Shown here piece by piece: positions 33,989-43,400 of a stretch of DNA of 59,289 bases (position 1 is its first letter; each line of letters starts with the position of its first letter). The DNA is taken from NCBI GenBank assembly GCA_900539655.1, contig UQCR01000030.1:1-59289 (forward strand), given 5' to 3'. Both the position numbers and the translations under genes were made by a program. The DNA is from an uncultured Robinsoniella sp. GTDB taxonomy: Bacteria > Bacillota > Clostridia > Lachnospirales > Lachnospiraceae. The notes under the pieces are model-generated. The model ran no database searches. It worked only from the letters and a program-made list of their open reading frames with translations, and was not told where the DNA came from.

Positions 33989-35275
33989 ATGAGTTTACAG
34001 GTAGAGAAGTTAGAAAAGAACATGGCGAAGCTGACAATTGAAGCTTCTGCAGAAGAGCTGGAAAAAGCAATTCAGGCTGCTTATCAGAAAAATAAAGGTA
34101 AAATTAACATGCCAGGTTTCCGTAAAGGAAAGGCTCCAAGGGTTATGATAGAAAAAATGTACGGCCCGGGCGTATTTTATGAAGATGCAGCAAATGCATT
34201 AATTCCAGACGCATATGCAAAAGAAGTGGAAGGTTGCGATTTAGATATAGTTTCACAGCCTAAAATTGATGTTGTACAGATTGAAAAAGGAAAATCCTTT
34301 ATCTTTACAGCTGAAGTAGCTTTAAAACCGGTTGTAACACTTGGCGAATATAAAGGTGTGGAAGTTGAAAAGCAGGCAGTTGAAGTAACAGATGAAGAAA
34401 TTATGGCTGAGATTGACAAAGAGAGAGAGAACAACTCCCGTACAATCGATGTTGATGACAGAGCTGTTCAAAACGGCGATATGGTCAAATTAAATTTTGA
34501 AGGATTTGTTGACGGAGAAGCATTCGAAGGCGGTAAGGGAGAAGATTACGACCTTACAATCGGTTCCGGAAGCTTTATCCCTGGATTTGAAGAGCAGTTA
34601 GTTGGTGCAAAGATCGGAGAAGAAATGGAAGTTAACGTTACTTTCCCGGAAGAGTACCAGGCAGCAGAATTAGCTGGTAAAGCAGCTGTTTTCAAATGTA
34701 CAGTAAATGAAATCAAAGTAAAAGAACTTCCGGAAGCAGATGATGATTTTGCGAAAGATGTTTCTGAATTTGATACATTAGCAGAATACAAAGAAGACAT
34801 CAAGAAGAATCTGGCTGAGAAAAAAGAAAAAGAAGCAAAAACAGCAAAAGAAAACGCAGTAGTTGCTAAAATTGTTGAAAATGCAACAATGGAAATCCCG
34901 GATCCAATGGTAGACGGACAGGTTCGTCAGATGGCAGATGATTTTGCAAGAAGAATCCAGTCTCAGGGATTATCCGTAGAGCAGTACTTCCAGTTTACCG
35001 GAATGACAGCTGAGAAGTTATTCGAGCAGATGAGACCGGAAGCTGAAAAACGCATCCAGAACAGCCTTGTATTAGAAGCAGTTGCAAAAGCAGAAGATAT
35101 CCAGATCAGCGATGAGAAGGTAGAAGAAGAATTAGCAAAAATGGCTGAAATGTACAAAATGGAAGTAGAAAAACTGAAAGAAATCATGGGCGATTATGAA
35201 AAAGAACAGATCAAAAATGATTTAGCTATTCAGGAAGCAGTAACCATGGTTACCGAAGCTGCAAAAGAAATCTAA
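33989..35275 (+). CDS. tig: Trigger factor
   Basis: A 428-residue ribosome-associated chaperone and prolyl isomerase. The ribosome-binding N-terminal domain carries the signature GFRKGKAPR at about residues 46-54. The FKBP-like domain (about 165-250) has GDMVKLNFEGFVDGEAFEGG and GSGSFIPGFEEQLVGAKIGE. The C-terminal arms are helical and charged. Length is standard. GGAGG precedes the ATG. First gene of the protein-quality block with clpP and clpX. Confidence 0.97.
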   Translation: MSLQVEKLEKNMAKLTIEASAEELEKAIQAAYQKNKGKINMPGFRKGKAPRVMIEKMYGPGVFYEDAANALIPDAYAKEVEGCDLDIVSQPKIDVVQIEKGKSFIFTAEVALKPVVTLGEYKGVEVEKQAVEVTDEEIMAEIDKERENNSRTIDVDDRAVQNGDMVKLNFEGFVDGEAFEGGKGEDYDLTIGSGSFIPGFEEQLVGAKIGEEMEVNVTFPEEYQAAELAGKAAVFKCTVNEIKVKELPEADDDFAKDVSEFDTLAEYKEDIKKNLAEKKEKEAKTAKENAVVAKIVENATMEIPDPMVDGQVRQMADDFARRIQSQGLSVEQYFQFTGMTAEKLFEQMRPEAEKRIQNSLVLEAVAKAEDIQISDEKVEEELAKMAEMYKMEVEKLKEIMGDYEKEQIKNDLAIQEAVTMVTEAAKEI

Positions 35276-35327
35276 TCAGACTTTTGGTGAACACATATAT
35301 TATAGAAGATAGACAGGAGGAGTCATC

Positions 35328-35909
35328 ATGAGCTTAGTACCTTATGTCATTGAACAGACAAGCAGGGGTGAGAGATCCTATGATATCTATTCAAGATTAT
35401 TAAAAGACAGAATTATCTTTCTCGGTGAGGAAGTAAATGATGTCAGTGCCAATTTAATTGTGGCACAGCTGTTATTTTTAGAATCAGAAGATCCTGGAAA
35501 GGATATCCACCTCTATATCAACAGTCCGGGTGGTTCCGTATCATCAGGATGGGCAATTTACGATACCATGCACTATATCAAATGCGATGTTTCTACTATT
35601 TGCATGGGTATGGCAGCCAGCATGGGAGCATTTCTGCTGGCAGGCGGTACAAAAGGTAAGAGATTTGCACTTCCGAATTCACAGATCATGATTCACCAGC
35701 CTTCCGGCGGTGCACAGGGACAAGCAACCGATATTAAGATTGTTGCAGATCAGATCTTAGGTACAAGAAGAAAATTAAACGAGCATCTTGCTGCAAATAC
35801 GGGTCAGCCCCTTGAAGTTATCGAAGTGGATACAGAGAGAGATCACTATATGAGTGCAGAAGAAGCAAAGGCATACGGCATCATTGATGACGTCATTGCT
35901 AATCGTTAA
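35328..35909 (+). CDS. clpP: ATP-dependent Clp protease proteolytic subunit
   Basis: A 193-residue serine peptidase that forms the 14-mer chamber used with ClpX. The catalytic triad is Ser98 (GMAASMGAF), His123 (QIMIHQPSGG) and Asp172 (DTERDHYMS). Substrate-binding strand YINSPGGSVSSG is intact. The N-terminal SLVPYVIEQTSRGERSYDIY is standard. AGGAGG lies upstream. Confidence 0.97.
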   Translation: MSLVPYVIEQTSRGERSYDIYSRLLKDRIIFLGEEVNDVSANLIVAQLLFLESEDPGKDIHLYINSPGGSVSSGWAIYDTMHYIKCDVSTICMGMAASMGAFLLAGGTKGKRFALPNSQIMIHQPSGGAQGQATDIKIVADQILGTRRKLNEHLAANTGQPLEVIEVDTERDHYMSAEEAKAYGIIDDVIANR

Positions 35910-36019
35910 ACGATGCATGAAGATAAGGCTCCTGCTCTGTGAGTGGGAGTCTTATATAGATTTGGAAGTAATAAAAGGGCTGTTCTTTGCAGCCAAAGAA
36001 ATCATTATGAGGTGGAAAG

Positions 36020-37318
36020 ATGGCAGGGAAATATGCAGAACCGAAAGTTCGGTGTTCGTTTTGCAACAAATCAGAAGATCAGGTTCGAAAACTGATTGCA
36101 GGACCCAGCGGGGTATATATCTGCGATGAGTGTATTGAAATCTGTTCTGAAATTATCGAAGAGGAATTGGAAGACGATTTCGGAATGGATAACGGGGACG
36201 AGATTAATCTCATGAAACCCGAAGAAATAAAATCATTTTTGGATGAATATGTAATAGGCCAGGATGAGGCGAAAAAAGCATTGTCCGTAGCAGTTTATAA
36301 CCACTATAAGAGAATCATGGCAGGAAAAGATCTTGGTGTAGAGCTTCAGAAAAGTAACATCCTGATGCTTGGACCAACAGGTTCCGGTAAGACACTATTA
36401 GCGCAGACTTTGGCAAAATTATTAAATGTACCGTTTGCCATTGCAGATGCGACCGCATTAACAGAAGCAGGATACGTTGGAGAAGATGTAGAGAATATTC
36501 TCCTTAAAATCATTCAGGCAGCAGATTACGATATTAACCGTGCACAGTACGGAATTATTTATATTGATGAGATAGATAAAATTACAAGAAAATCAGAAAA
36601 TGCATCCATTACCAGAGATGTATCAGGTGAAGGCGTACAGCAGGCATTGCTGAAGATTCTGGAGGGAACTGTTGCAAGTGTTCCGCCTCAGGGTGGCAGA
36701 AAACATCCCCATCAGGAGCTGATCCAGATTGATACAACCAACATCTTGTTTATCTGTGGTGGAGCGTTTGAAGGACTGGACAAAATCATTGAGACCCGTA
36801 TGGATACCAAGTCTATGGGATTCAATGCTCAGATAGCGGACAAGAGGGAAAAAGACATCGGGGAAATCCTGCGTCACGTACTTCCTCAGGATTTCGTGAA
36901 ATTTGGTATGATACCCGAAATTATCGGACGTGTGCCGGTAACAGTTTCTCTGGAAGCATTGGATAAGGATACCTTAATCCGTATCTTAAGAGAGCCGAAA
37001 AACTCTATTATCAAGCAGTACAAGAAGCTCTTTGAACTGGATGGGGTAGATCTGGACTTTGATGAAGGGGCAGTAGAAGCAATTGCGGAAAAATCCCTTG
37101 CCAGAAAGACCGGAGCCAGGGGATTGCGTGCAATCCTGGAAAAATCCATGATGGATTTAATGTACACCGTTCCTTCGGATGAGACCATTGAAAGATGCGT
37201 GGTAAACAAGGAAACAATTGAAGGCACAGGTGATCCTGAGATTATGCACAGGGATGAAAGAGCGCTGCCGTCAAAAGGTACACGCAGAAAACTAAAGATA
37301 AGTTCAGAGACTGCTTAA
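36020..37318 (+). CDS. clpX: ATP-dependent Clp protease ATP-binding subunit ClpX
   Basis: A 432-residue AAA+ unfoldase delivering substrates to ClpP. The N-terminal zinc-binding domain has CSFCNKSEDQVRKLIAGP and CDECIE. The Walker A is LGPTGSGKT, Walker B is IIYIDEIDKI, with sensor and pore regions (GYVGEDVEN) intact. AGGTGG precedes the ATG. A weak stem (about 35926-35957) separates it from clpP. Its C-terminal tail (ALPSKGTRRKLKISS) is ordinary. Confidence 0.97.
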   Translation: MAGKYAEPKVRCSFCNKSEDQVRKLIAGPSGVYICDECIEICSEIIEEELEDDFGMDNGDEINLMKPEEIKSFLDEYVIGQDEAKKALSVAVYNHYKRIMAGKDLGVELQKSNILMLGPTGSGKTLLAQTLAKLLNVPFAIADATALTEAGYVGEDVENILLKIIQAADYDINRAQYGIIYIDEIDKITRKSENASITRDVSGEGVQQALLKILEGTVASVPPQGGRKHPHQELIQIDTTNILFICGGAFEGLDKIIETRMDTKSMGFNAQIADKREKDIGEILRHVLPQDFVKFGMIPEIIGRVPVTVSLEALDKDTLIRILREPKNSIIKQYKKLFELDGVDLDFDEGAVEAIAEKSLARKTGARGLRAILEKSMMDLMYTVPSDETIERCVVNKETIEGTGDPEIMHRDERALPSKGTRRKLKISSETA

Positions 37319-37353
37319 ACATAGAACTAGAGCGTGTTTGAAAAGGGAAAAAA

Positions 37354-39675
37354 ATGAGCGAAATATTAAAGAATATACCGGCTGTTGCCCTTCGGGGAAT
37401 GACTATTTTACCTGCAATGATCGTACATTTCGATATCAGCAGGACAAAATCAATCAGAGCCATAGAAGAAGCAATGCTAAAAGAACAGAGGCTGTTTGTA
37501 GTAACACAGAAAGATCCGGACCTGTCAGATCCTGAGTTGGATGACCTGTATCATATCGGGACCATTGTTGAGATTAAACAGGTAGTAAAATTGCCGCAGA
37601 ATATATTCCGCGTTCTGGCTGAAGGGCTGGAACGTGCTGAACTTTTGGATCTAACAGAGACAGAAGAATATCTGTTGGTTGATGCAGGTACCTTTTCCCA
37701 GGAACCTTCTCAGCCAATGGATGATTATATGAAGCAGGCTATGGTTCGGAATCTAAAAGAAATCTTCGAGAATTATAGTAAAGAAAACGGAAAAATGAGT
37801 AAAGAACTGGTACATCAGCTTTTGGAAATAACCGAGATTGAAAAACTGGTGGATCAGATTGGAATCAATATTCCGCTTTATTTCGAAGATAAACAGCGCC
37901 TGTTAGAGGCAGTGGATATCTTTGAACGCTATGAACTGCTCAGTGTAATATTGAGTAATGAAATCAATGTTTTAAAGATAAAACGGGATCTCCAGGAAAA
38001 AGTAAAAGAGCATGTGGATAAGAATCAAAAGGAATACCTTCTGCGTGAACAACTGAAAGTAATCCGCCAGGAATTAGGCGAGGACAATCTTTTAGGGGAT
38101 GCCGATCATTTTAAAGAAGAACTGAACAAGCTGAAGGCTTCCAATAAGGTGAAAGAAAAGATCGCAAAAGAGATTGAACGTTTTAAAAGTGTTGGCTCTA
38201 ACTCTTCTGAGAGTGCGGTTATCCGGGGGTACCTGGAGACGCTGCTGGAAATGCCCTGGGATAAATTGTCAAAAGACAATAAAGATTTGAAAAATGCCAG
38301 AAAGATACTGGACCAGGATCATTATGGACTGGAAAAAGTAAAAGAGAGAGTTCTGGAGTTTCTGGCAGTACGTATTCTGACAAAGAAAGGGGATAGCCCC
38401 ATTCTCTGTCTGGTAGGACCTCCAGGAACAGGTAAGACTTCCATTGCAAAGTCCGTTGCCAGAGCTCTTAATAAAAAGTATGTCCGTATCTGCCTTGGGG
38501 GAGTACGGGATGAAGCTGAGATCAGGGGGCACCGCAGAACTTACGTTGGCGCCATGCCGGGAAGAATTGCCAGCGGCATGAAGACGGCAGGGGTTAAGAA
38601 TCCATTGATGCTATTAGATGAAGTGGATAAGGTCAGCAGTGATTATAAAGGAGATACTTCTTCTGCCCTGCTTGAGGTTCTGGATTCTGAGCAGAATAAT
38701 AAGTTCAGGGATCATTATCTGGAAATCCCCATTGATTTGTCCGAAGTGCTTTTTATTGCGACGGCAAATGATATGCAGGCGATCCCAAGACCGCTGTTAG
38801 ACCGTATGGAGATTATTGAAATCTCAAGTTATACGGAAAATGAAAAACTCCATATTGCAAAAGAACATTTGATACGTAAACAGATCGAACGCCATGGACT
38901 CAACACAAAACAGCTATCCATCAGTGATCCGGCGTTGAAGACGATCATAGCTTCCTATACAAAAGAAGCAGGGGTTCGTAATCTGGAACGAAAGATTGGT
39001 GAGATCTGCAGGAAATCGGCGCGGGAAATCTTAGAAGATAAGAAATCACGCATTACCGTTACAGAATCCAATTTGGCAAAATATCTTGGCAAGAAGAAAT
39101 ACAGCTTCCAGAAATTGAACGAAACAAATGAAATCGGAATTGTCCGGGGACTGGCATGGACCAGTGTCGGCGGAGACACCCTCCAGATAGAAGTTAATAT
39201 TCTTCCGGGAAAAGGTGAGTTTTTACTGACCGGACAACTGGGAGATGTTATGAAAGAATCTGCTCAGGCAGGGATCAGTTATATACGTTCTCTGAGTAAA
39301 GAGTATAAGATTCAGGATGATTTTTTCAAAAAGCATGATATTCACATACATATCCCGGAAGGGGCAGTACCAAAAGATGGTCCTTCTGCCGGGGTAACAA
39401 TGGCAACTGCAATGATTTCTGCAATTACGGAAACACCGGTAAGGGCAGATGTAGCCATGACAGGCGAGATCACCTTGCGGGGAAGAGTGCTTCCCATCGG
39501 CGGGTTGAAGGAAAAACTGCTCGCTGCGAAAAATGCAGGGATGAAAACGGTATTTGTTCCAGCTAAAAATAAAGCAGATGTAGAAGAAATATCAAACGAA
39601 ATCAAACGGGGATTGGAAATCCGGTTTGCGGAAACGATGAAAGACATTCTGCCTGAGGCTCTGGTGCATGTTTGA
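37354..39675 (+). CDS. lon: ATP-dependent protease La
   Basis: A 773-residue cytoplasmic protease. The N-terminal substrate domain begins PAVALRGMTILPAM. The AAA+ module has Walker A GPPGTGKTS and Walker B LMLLDEVDKV. The peptidase domain has the Ser678-Lys721 dyad (PKDGPSAGVTM and GGLKEKLLAAKNAG). Length is standard for LonA. It starts 35 bases after clpX with AAAAGGG as ribosome site. Confidence 0.97.
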   Translation: MSEILKNIPAVALRGMTILPAMIVHFDISRTKSIRAIEEAMLKEQRLFVVTQKDPDLSDPELDDLYHIGTIVEIKQVVKLPQNIFRVLAEGLERAELLDLTETEEYLLVDAGTFSQEPSQPMDDYMKQAMVRNLKEIFENYSKENGKMSKELVHQLLEITEIEKLVDQIGINIPLYFEDKQRLLEAVDIFERYELLSVILSNEINVLKIKRDLQEKVKEHVDKNQKEYLLREQLKVIRQELGEDNLLGDADHFKEELNKLKASNKVKEKIAKEIERFKSVGSNSSESAVIRGYLETLLEMPWDKLSKDNKDLKNARKILDQDHYGLEKVKERVLEFLAVRILTKKGDSPILCLVGPPGTGKTSIAKSVARALNKKYVRICLGGVRDEAEIRGHRRTYVGAMPGRIASGMKTAGVKNPLMLLDEVDKVSSDYKGDTSSALLEVLDSEQNNKFRDHYLEIPIDLSEVLFIATANDMQAIPRPLLDRMEIIEISSYTENEKLHIAKEHLIRKQIERHGLNTKQLSISDPALKTIIASYTKEAGVRNLERKIGEICRKSAREILEDKKSRITVTESNLAKYLGKKKYSFQKLNETNEIGIVRGLAWTSVGGDTLQIEVNILPGKGEFLLTGQLGDVMKESAQAGISYIRSLSKEYKIQDDFFKKHDIHIHIPEGAVPKDGPSAGVTMATAMISAITETPVRADVAMTGEITLRGRVLPIGGLKEKLLAAKNAGMKTVFVPAKNKADVEEISNEIKRGLEIRFAETMKDILPEALVHV

Positions 39676-39747
39676 AAATATGTCTCAAAGAGAACTGTTT
39701 CATAATGAAGTAACACACAGCGCAGCAAAGGCGGATGAGAGGAAATT

Positions 39748-40326
39748 ATGGTAATAAAAAACGTAGCATTAGAAACCGTATGCGGAATCACCAGCGTGCT
39801 TCCGGATAATGAAAAAATGGAAATTGCATTTGCAGGGAAGTCCAATGTAGGGAAATCTTCCTTAATTAATGGATTGATGAACCGGAAATCCCTTGCGAGA
39901 ACCAGTTCCCAGCCCGGTAAGACCCAGACAATTAATTTCTATAACATAAATGATGAAATGTATCTGGTGGATCTTCCTGGATATGGCTATGCAAAAGTTG
40001 CCCAGGCGGTAAAAGAAAAATGGGGAAAACTCATTGAGCGTTATCTTCATGAATCGAAACAGCTGAAAGCAGTGTTTCTGCTGATTGATATCCGTCATGA
40101 GCCTTCTGTAAATGACAAGACAATGTATGACTGGATTCTGCATAACGGCTATGAGCCGATCATTATTGCAACGAAGCTGGACAAGCTGAAAAGAAGCCAG
40201 GTTCCAAAGCATTTAAAACAAATCAAGACAGGCCTGGATGTTGCTACAGGAACTCAGATCATTCCGTTTTCCGCAGAGACAAAACAGGGAAGAGATGAAA
40301 TCTGGGCTTTAATTGAGGGGTTGTAA
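39748..40326 (+). CDS. engB: Ribosome biogenesis GTPase EngB/YsxC
   Basis: A 192-residue GTPase for large-subunit assembly. G1 is AGKSNVGKSS, G2 region SQPGKTQTINFY, G3 DLPGYGYAK, G4 TKLDKL and G5 IIPFSAET. The gene follows lon by 72 bases, the common Firmicutes order. A terminator follows at 40335-40373. Confidence 0.96.
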   Translation: MVIKNVALETVCGITSVLPDNEKMEIAFAGKSNVGKSSLINGLMNRKSLARTSSQPGKTQTINFYNINDEMYLVDLPGYGYAKVAQAVKEKWGKLIERYLHESKQLKAVFLLIDIRHEPSVNDKTMYDWILHNGYEPIIIATKLDKLKRSQVPKHLKQIKTGLDVATGTQIIPFSAETKQGRDEIWALIEGL

Positions 40327-40334
40327 GAGATATA

Positions 40335-40373
40335 AAATCGCGATAGCAGTAATAATTTGCCATCGCGGTTTTT
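40335..40373 (+). terminator. Terminator after engB
   Basis: Arms 40335-40347 and 40359-40371 pair over 13 bases with G-U pairs (core TCGCGAT/ATCGCGG), ending in T5. Confidence 0.82.
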
Positions 40374-40388
40374 CAATTTCAAAATTCT

Positions 40389-40404
40389 GACTGACTGGTC
40401 GGAC
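40389..40404. promoter_or_regulatory. Candidate TetR-family operator
   Basis: The 16-base site GACTGACTGGTCGGAC is a partial palindrome (10 of 16 symmetric positions, inner GAC/GTC) and resembles GACTGAC-type operators of TetR regulators. It lies 64 bases before the exporter start, and the TetR gene is the second gene of the same operon, so autoregulation is likely. Confidence 0.5.
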
Positions 40405-40467
40405 GGGTATACACAGGAGTTGTCTGCAAAATATATTTTTGGGGTTAGACGCGAAGGAGGGAGAAAT

Positions 40468-43400
40468 ATGATATCTCGTTATAGTGTGAAAAGGCCGTAT
40501 ACGGTAGTTGTGGCTGTGGTACTGGTAATTATACTGGGAGTTGTGTCATTCTTAAATATGAAGACGGACCTGCTTCCTGATATGACACTGCCTTATGCAA
40601 TTGTTATGACTACTTACCCGGGTGCAAGCCCGGAGGAGGTAGAAACCATGGTCACCAGGCCGGTTGAACAGGCTATGGCAACCATCAGCAATATTGAAAA
40701 TGTTACTTCTGTATCCAGTGAAAATGTGTCACAGGTAATTCTGGAATTCTCCCAGAGTGCCAATATGGATGCCGTTACTATTGAGATGCGTGAAAGCCTG
40801 GACCAGATCAAAGGATATTGGGATGACAGTGTGGGCAGTCCCATTATAATGAAGCTGAATCCGGATATGATGCCCATTATGGTAGCTGCAGTGGAAGCCG
40901 GGGATATGAGCAGTTTAGAACTTACGGAACTGGTGGAGAATAAACTGCTTCCTGAGCTGGAAAGTATAGAGGGTGTAGCTTCCGCATCTACTTCCGGGGA
41001 TGTTAAAGAAGACATAAAGGTTGTCATCCAGCAGGATAAAGTTGATGCAGTGAATCAGAAAATTATATCATCTTTGGACGCTAAATTTGTAGATGCAAAA
41101 GCGGAAATGGATAAGGCGCAGAATAAGATTGACGATGGGAAAAAGCAGCTGGAGTCAGGACAGAAAGAACTGGCTGACCAAACTGCAAATGCAGAAGCAC
41201 AGATTAGCAGCGGTAAGGATGAACTTCTTAAAAATGAAGTCCAGATCGATACGGCACTTGCATCTATAGCGGAAAAGCAGCAGACATTGGAAACATCCAG
41301 AACTGTGATTGAGGCATTGGAAACACAGCTTGCCCAGGGCCAGGCAGAATTGGCAGCCAAAGAAAGCGAGCTTGCTAAAAGTGAAGCTGAATTGGAAAAA
41401 AAGGCAGAAGAATTAAAAGATTCAGCCAGTCAGATGAAGAATCTTCCGGAACAGATAAAGGAACTGGAAACCCAGATACAGCAGATTACAGATGCACAGA
41501 CTGCACTGAATCAGGCGAAAGAAAAGCTTCCGGTGTTGAGAAAGGCAGAAGAAGAGCTGACAAAGGCACTGGAGCAGCTGCAGGCAATGGGAGATTTAGC
41601 GCCTGCTGATAAAATGGAAGAACTGGAAAAGCAGCTGCAGCAGACGGAAGCTGGCATCCGTGCAATTGAAGACGGTCTGAAAAAGATGGGGATAGAGGAA
41701 AGCCAGATCGATGATAAGTTAAAGGAACTTGGAGAGGCCAAAGCCACGTTGACTCAGAGTAAAGCGCTGTTGGAAAAAGCGGCGGAGGCATCCGGGGACA
41801 TAGATCAGACCGCTGTGGGAGAGGCTCTGATCGAAGAAGGGAAAAAACAGGCTACTAAGGGGAAAGAGCAGATAGAAGTACTGAAGTCTCAGCTTGGTGC
41901 CCTTCAGGATCAGATCACAAATGGTAAAGCACAGCTGGATGAAGGTGCAAGCCAGTTGGAAACTGCGAAAGAACAGCTGGAGACGGCGAAAGTGCAGATT
42001 GCAACCGGGCAGGCAACGGTTGCGGAAGCACTGGAAGAGCTGAACAGGCAGAAGGTAACGGCAACAATAGAACTGGCAGCCGGAAAGGCTGAATTAAGCA
42101 GTGGGGAAAAGGAACTGAAATCCGCAAAAGACCAGCTGGATACTCAGCGGGATGCGGCATACGACAAAGCAGATCTGGACCAGATTGTAACAGTTGACAT
42201 GGTAAAAGGGATTTTGGCTGCCCAGAACTTTACCATGCCAGCCGGGTATGTTACAGAAGATGGCGTAGACTATCTGGTGCGGGTAGGAGACAAGATTACA
42301 GAAGTAGAAGATTTATCAGGTCTTGTTTTAATGGATATGCATATAGATGGTATAGAGCCTGTCAAATTATCAGATGTGGCAGACGTAGCCGTAACTGATA
42401 ACAGCGATGAGGTATATGCGAAGATTAACGGCCATGCAGGAATCCTGTTTACCATGCAGAAACAGTCTGGATATTCCACCGGAGAGGTATCGGACCGGAT
42501 TAAAGCGAGGTTTGAAGAACTGACACAGACGAATCCTCAGGCACACTTTATTACCCTGATGGATCAGGGCGTATACATTGACCTGGTGGTGGATTCGGTA
42601 CTCCAGAATATGATTATGGGCGGTGTACTGGCAATTCTTGTTCTGTTTTTATTTTTAAAGAGTTTCCGCCCGACACTTGTCATTGCATTTTCCATTCCGA
42701 TCAGTATTATGACGGCTATTGTTCTCATGTATTTTTCGGGAATCACCCTGAATGTCATTTCCTTATCCGGACTGGCACTGGGAGTGGGGATGCTGGTGGA
42801 TAATTCCATTGTTGTAATTGAAAATATCTACCGTCTGAGGACAGAAGGACTGCCTGTAAAAAAGGCAGCAGTAGAAGGTGCACGCCAGGTAGCAGGTGCA
42901 ATTGCTGCATCCACCCTGACAACGATTTGTGTATTTGCACCTATCGTATTTACCAAAGGCATTACCAGGCAGCTCTTCGTGGATATGGGGCTGACCATAG
43001 CGTTTTCCCTGTTGGCAAGCCTTGCAGTAGCACTGACACTAGTTCCAATGATGGGTGCCGGACTGTTAAAAAATACTGCGGAGAAGCAAAGTAAGGTACT
43101 AAATCGGCTGATTGGCGGTTATGGGAAAATAATAAAGCTGGCGCTTCGGTTTAAGCCGGTTGTTCTGATCGGTTCCGTAGTACTGCTGGTACTAAGCGGT
43201 GTATTGGCGGTATCCAGAGGAACTGCCTTCATGGCTGAAATGGAGAGTACCCAGATGAATGTCAGCCTGAAGATGCCCGATGAAGCTACGCTGAAAGACA
43301 CCGGGAAAATGTCCGATAAAGTAATGGAGGAAATTCGAAATATCCAGGATGTTAGCGATGTGGGGGCAATGGCGGGTAATTCAGGCATAAGTATGTTCGG

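Noticed and set aside
40357..40467. Upstream in-frame start of the RND exporter
   Set aside because: The first 37 codons would overlap the engB terminator and the operator; ATG 40468 has AAGGAGG and begins the typical SRYSVKRP start of the family.
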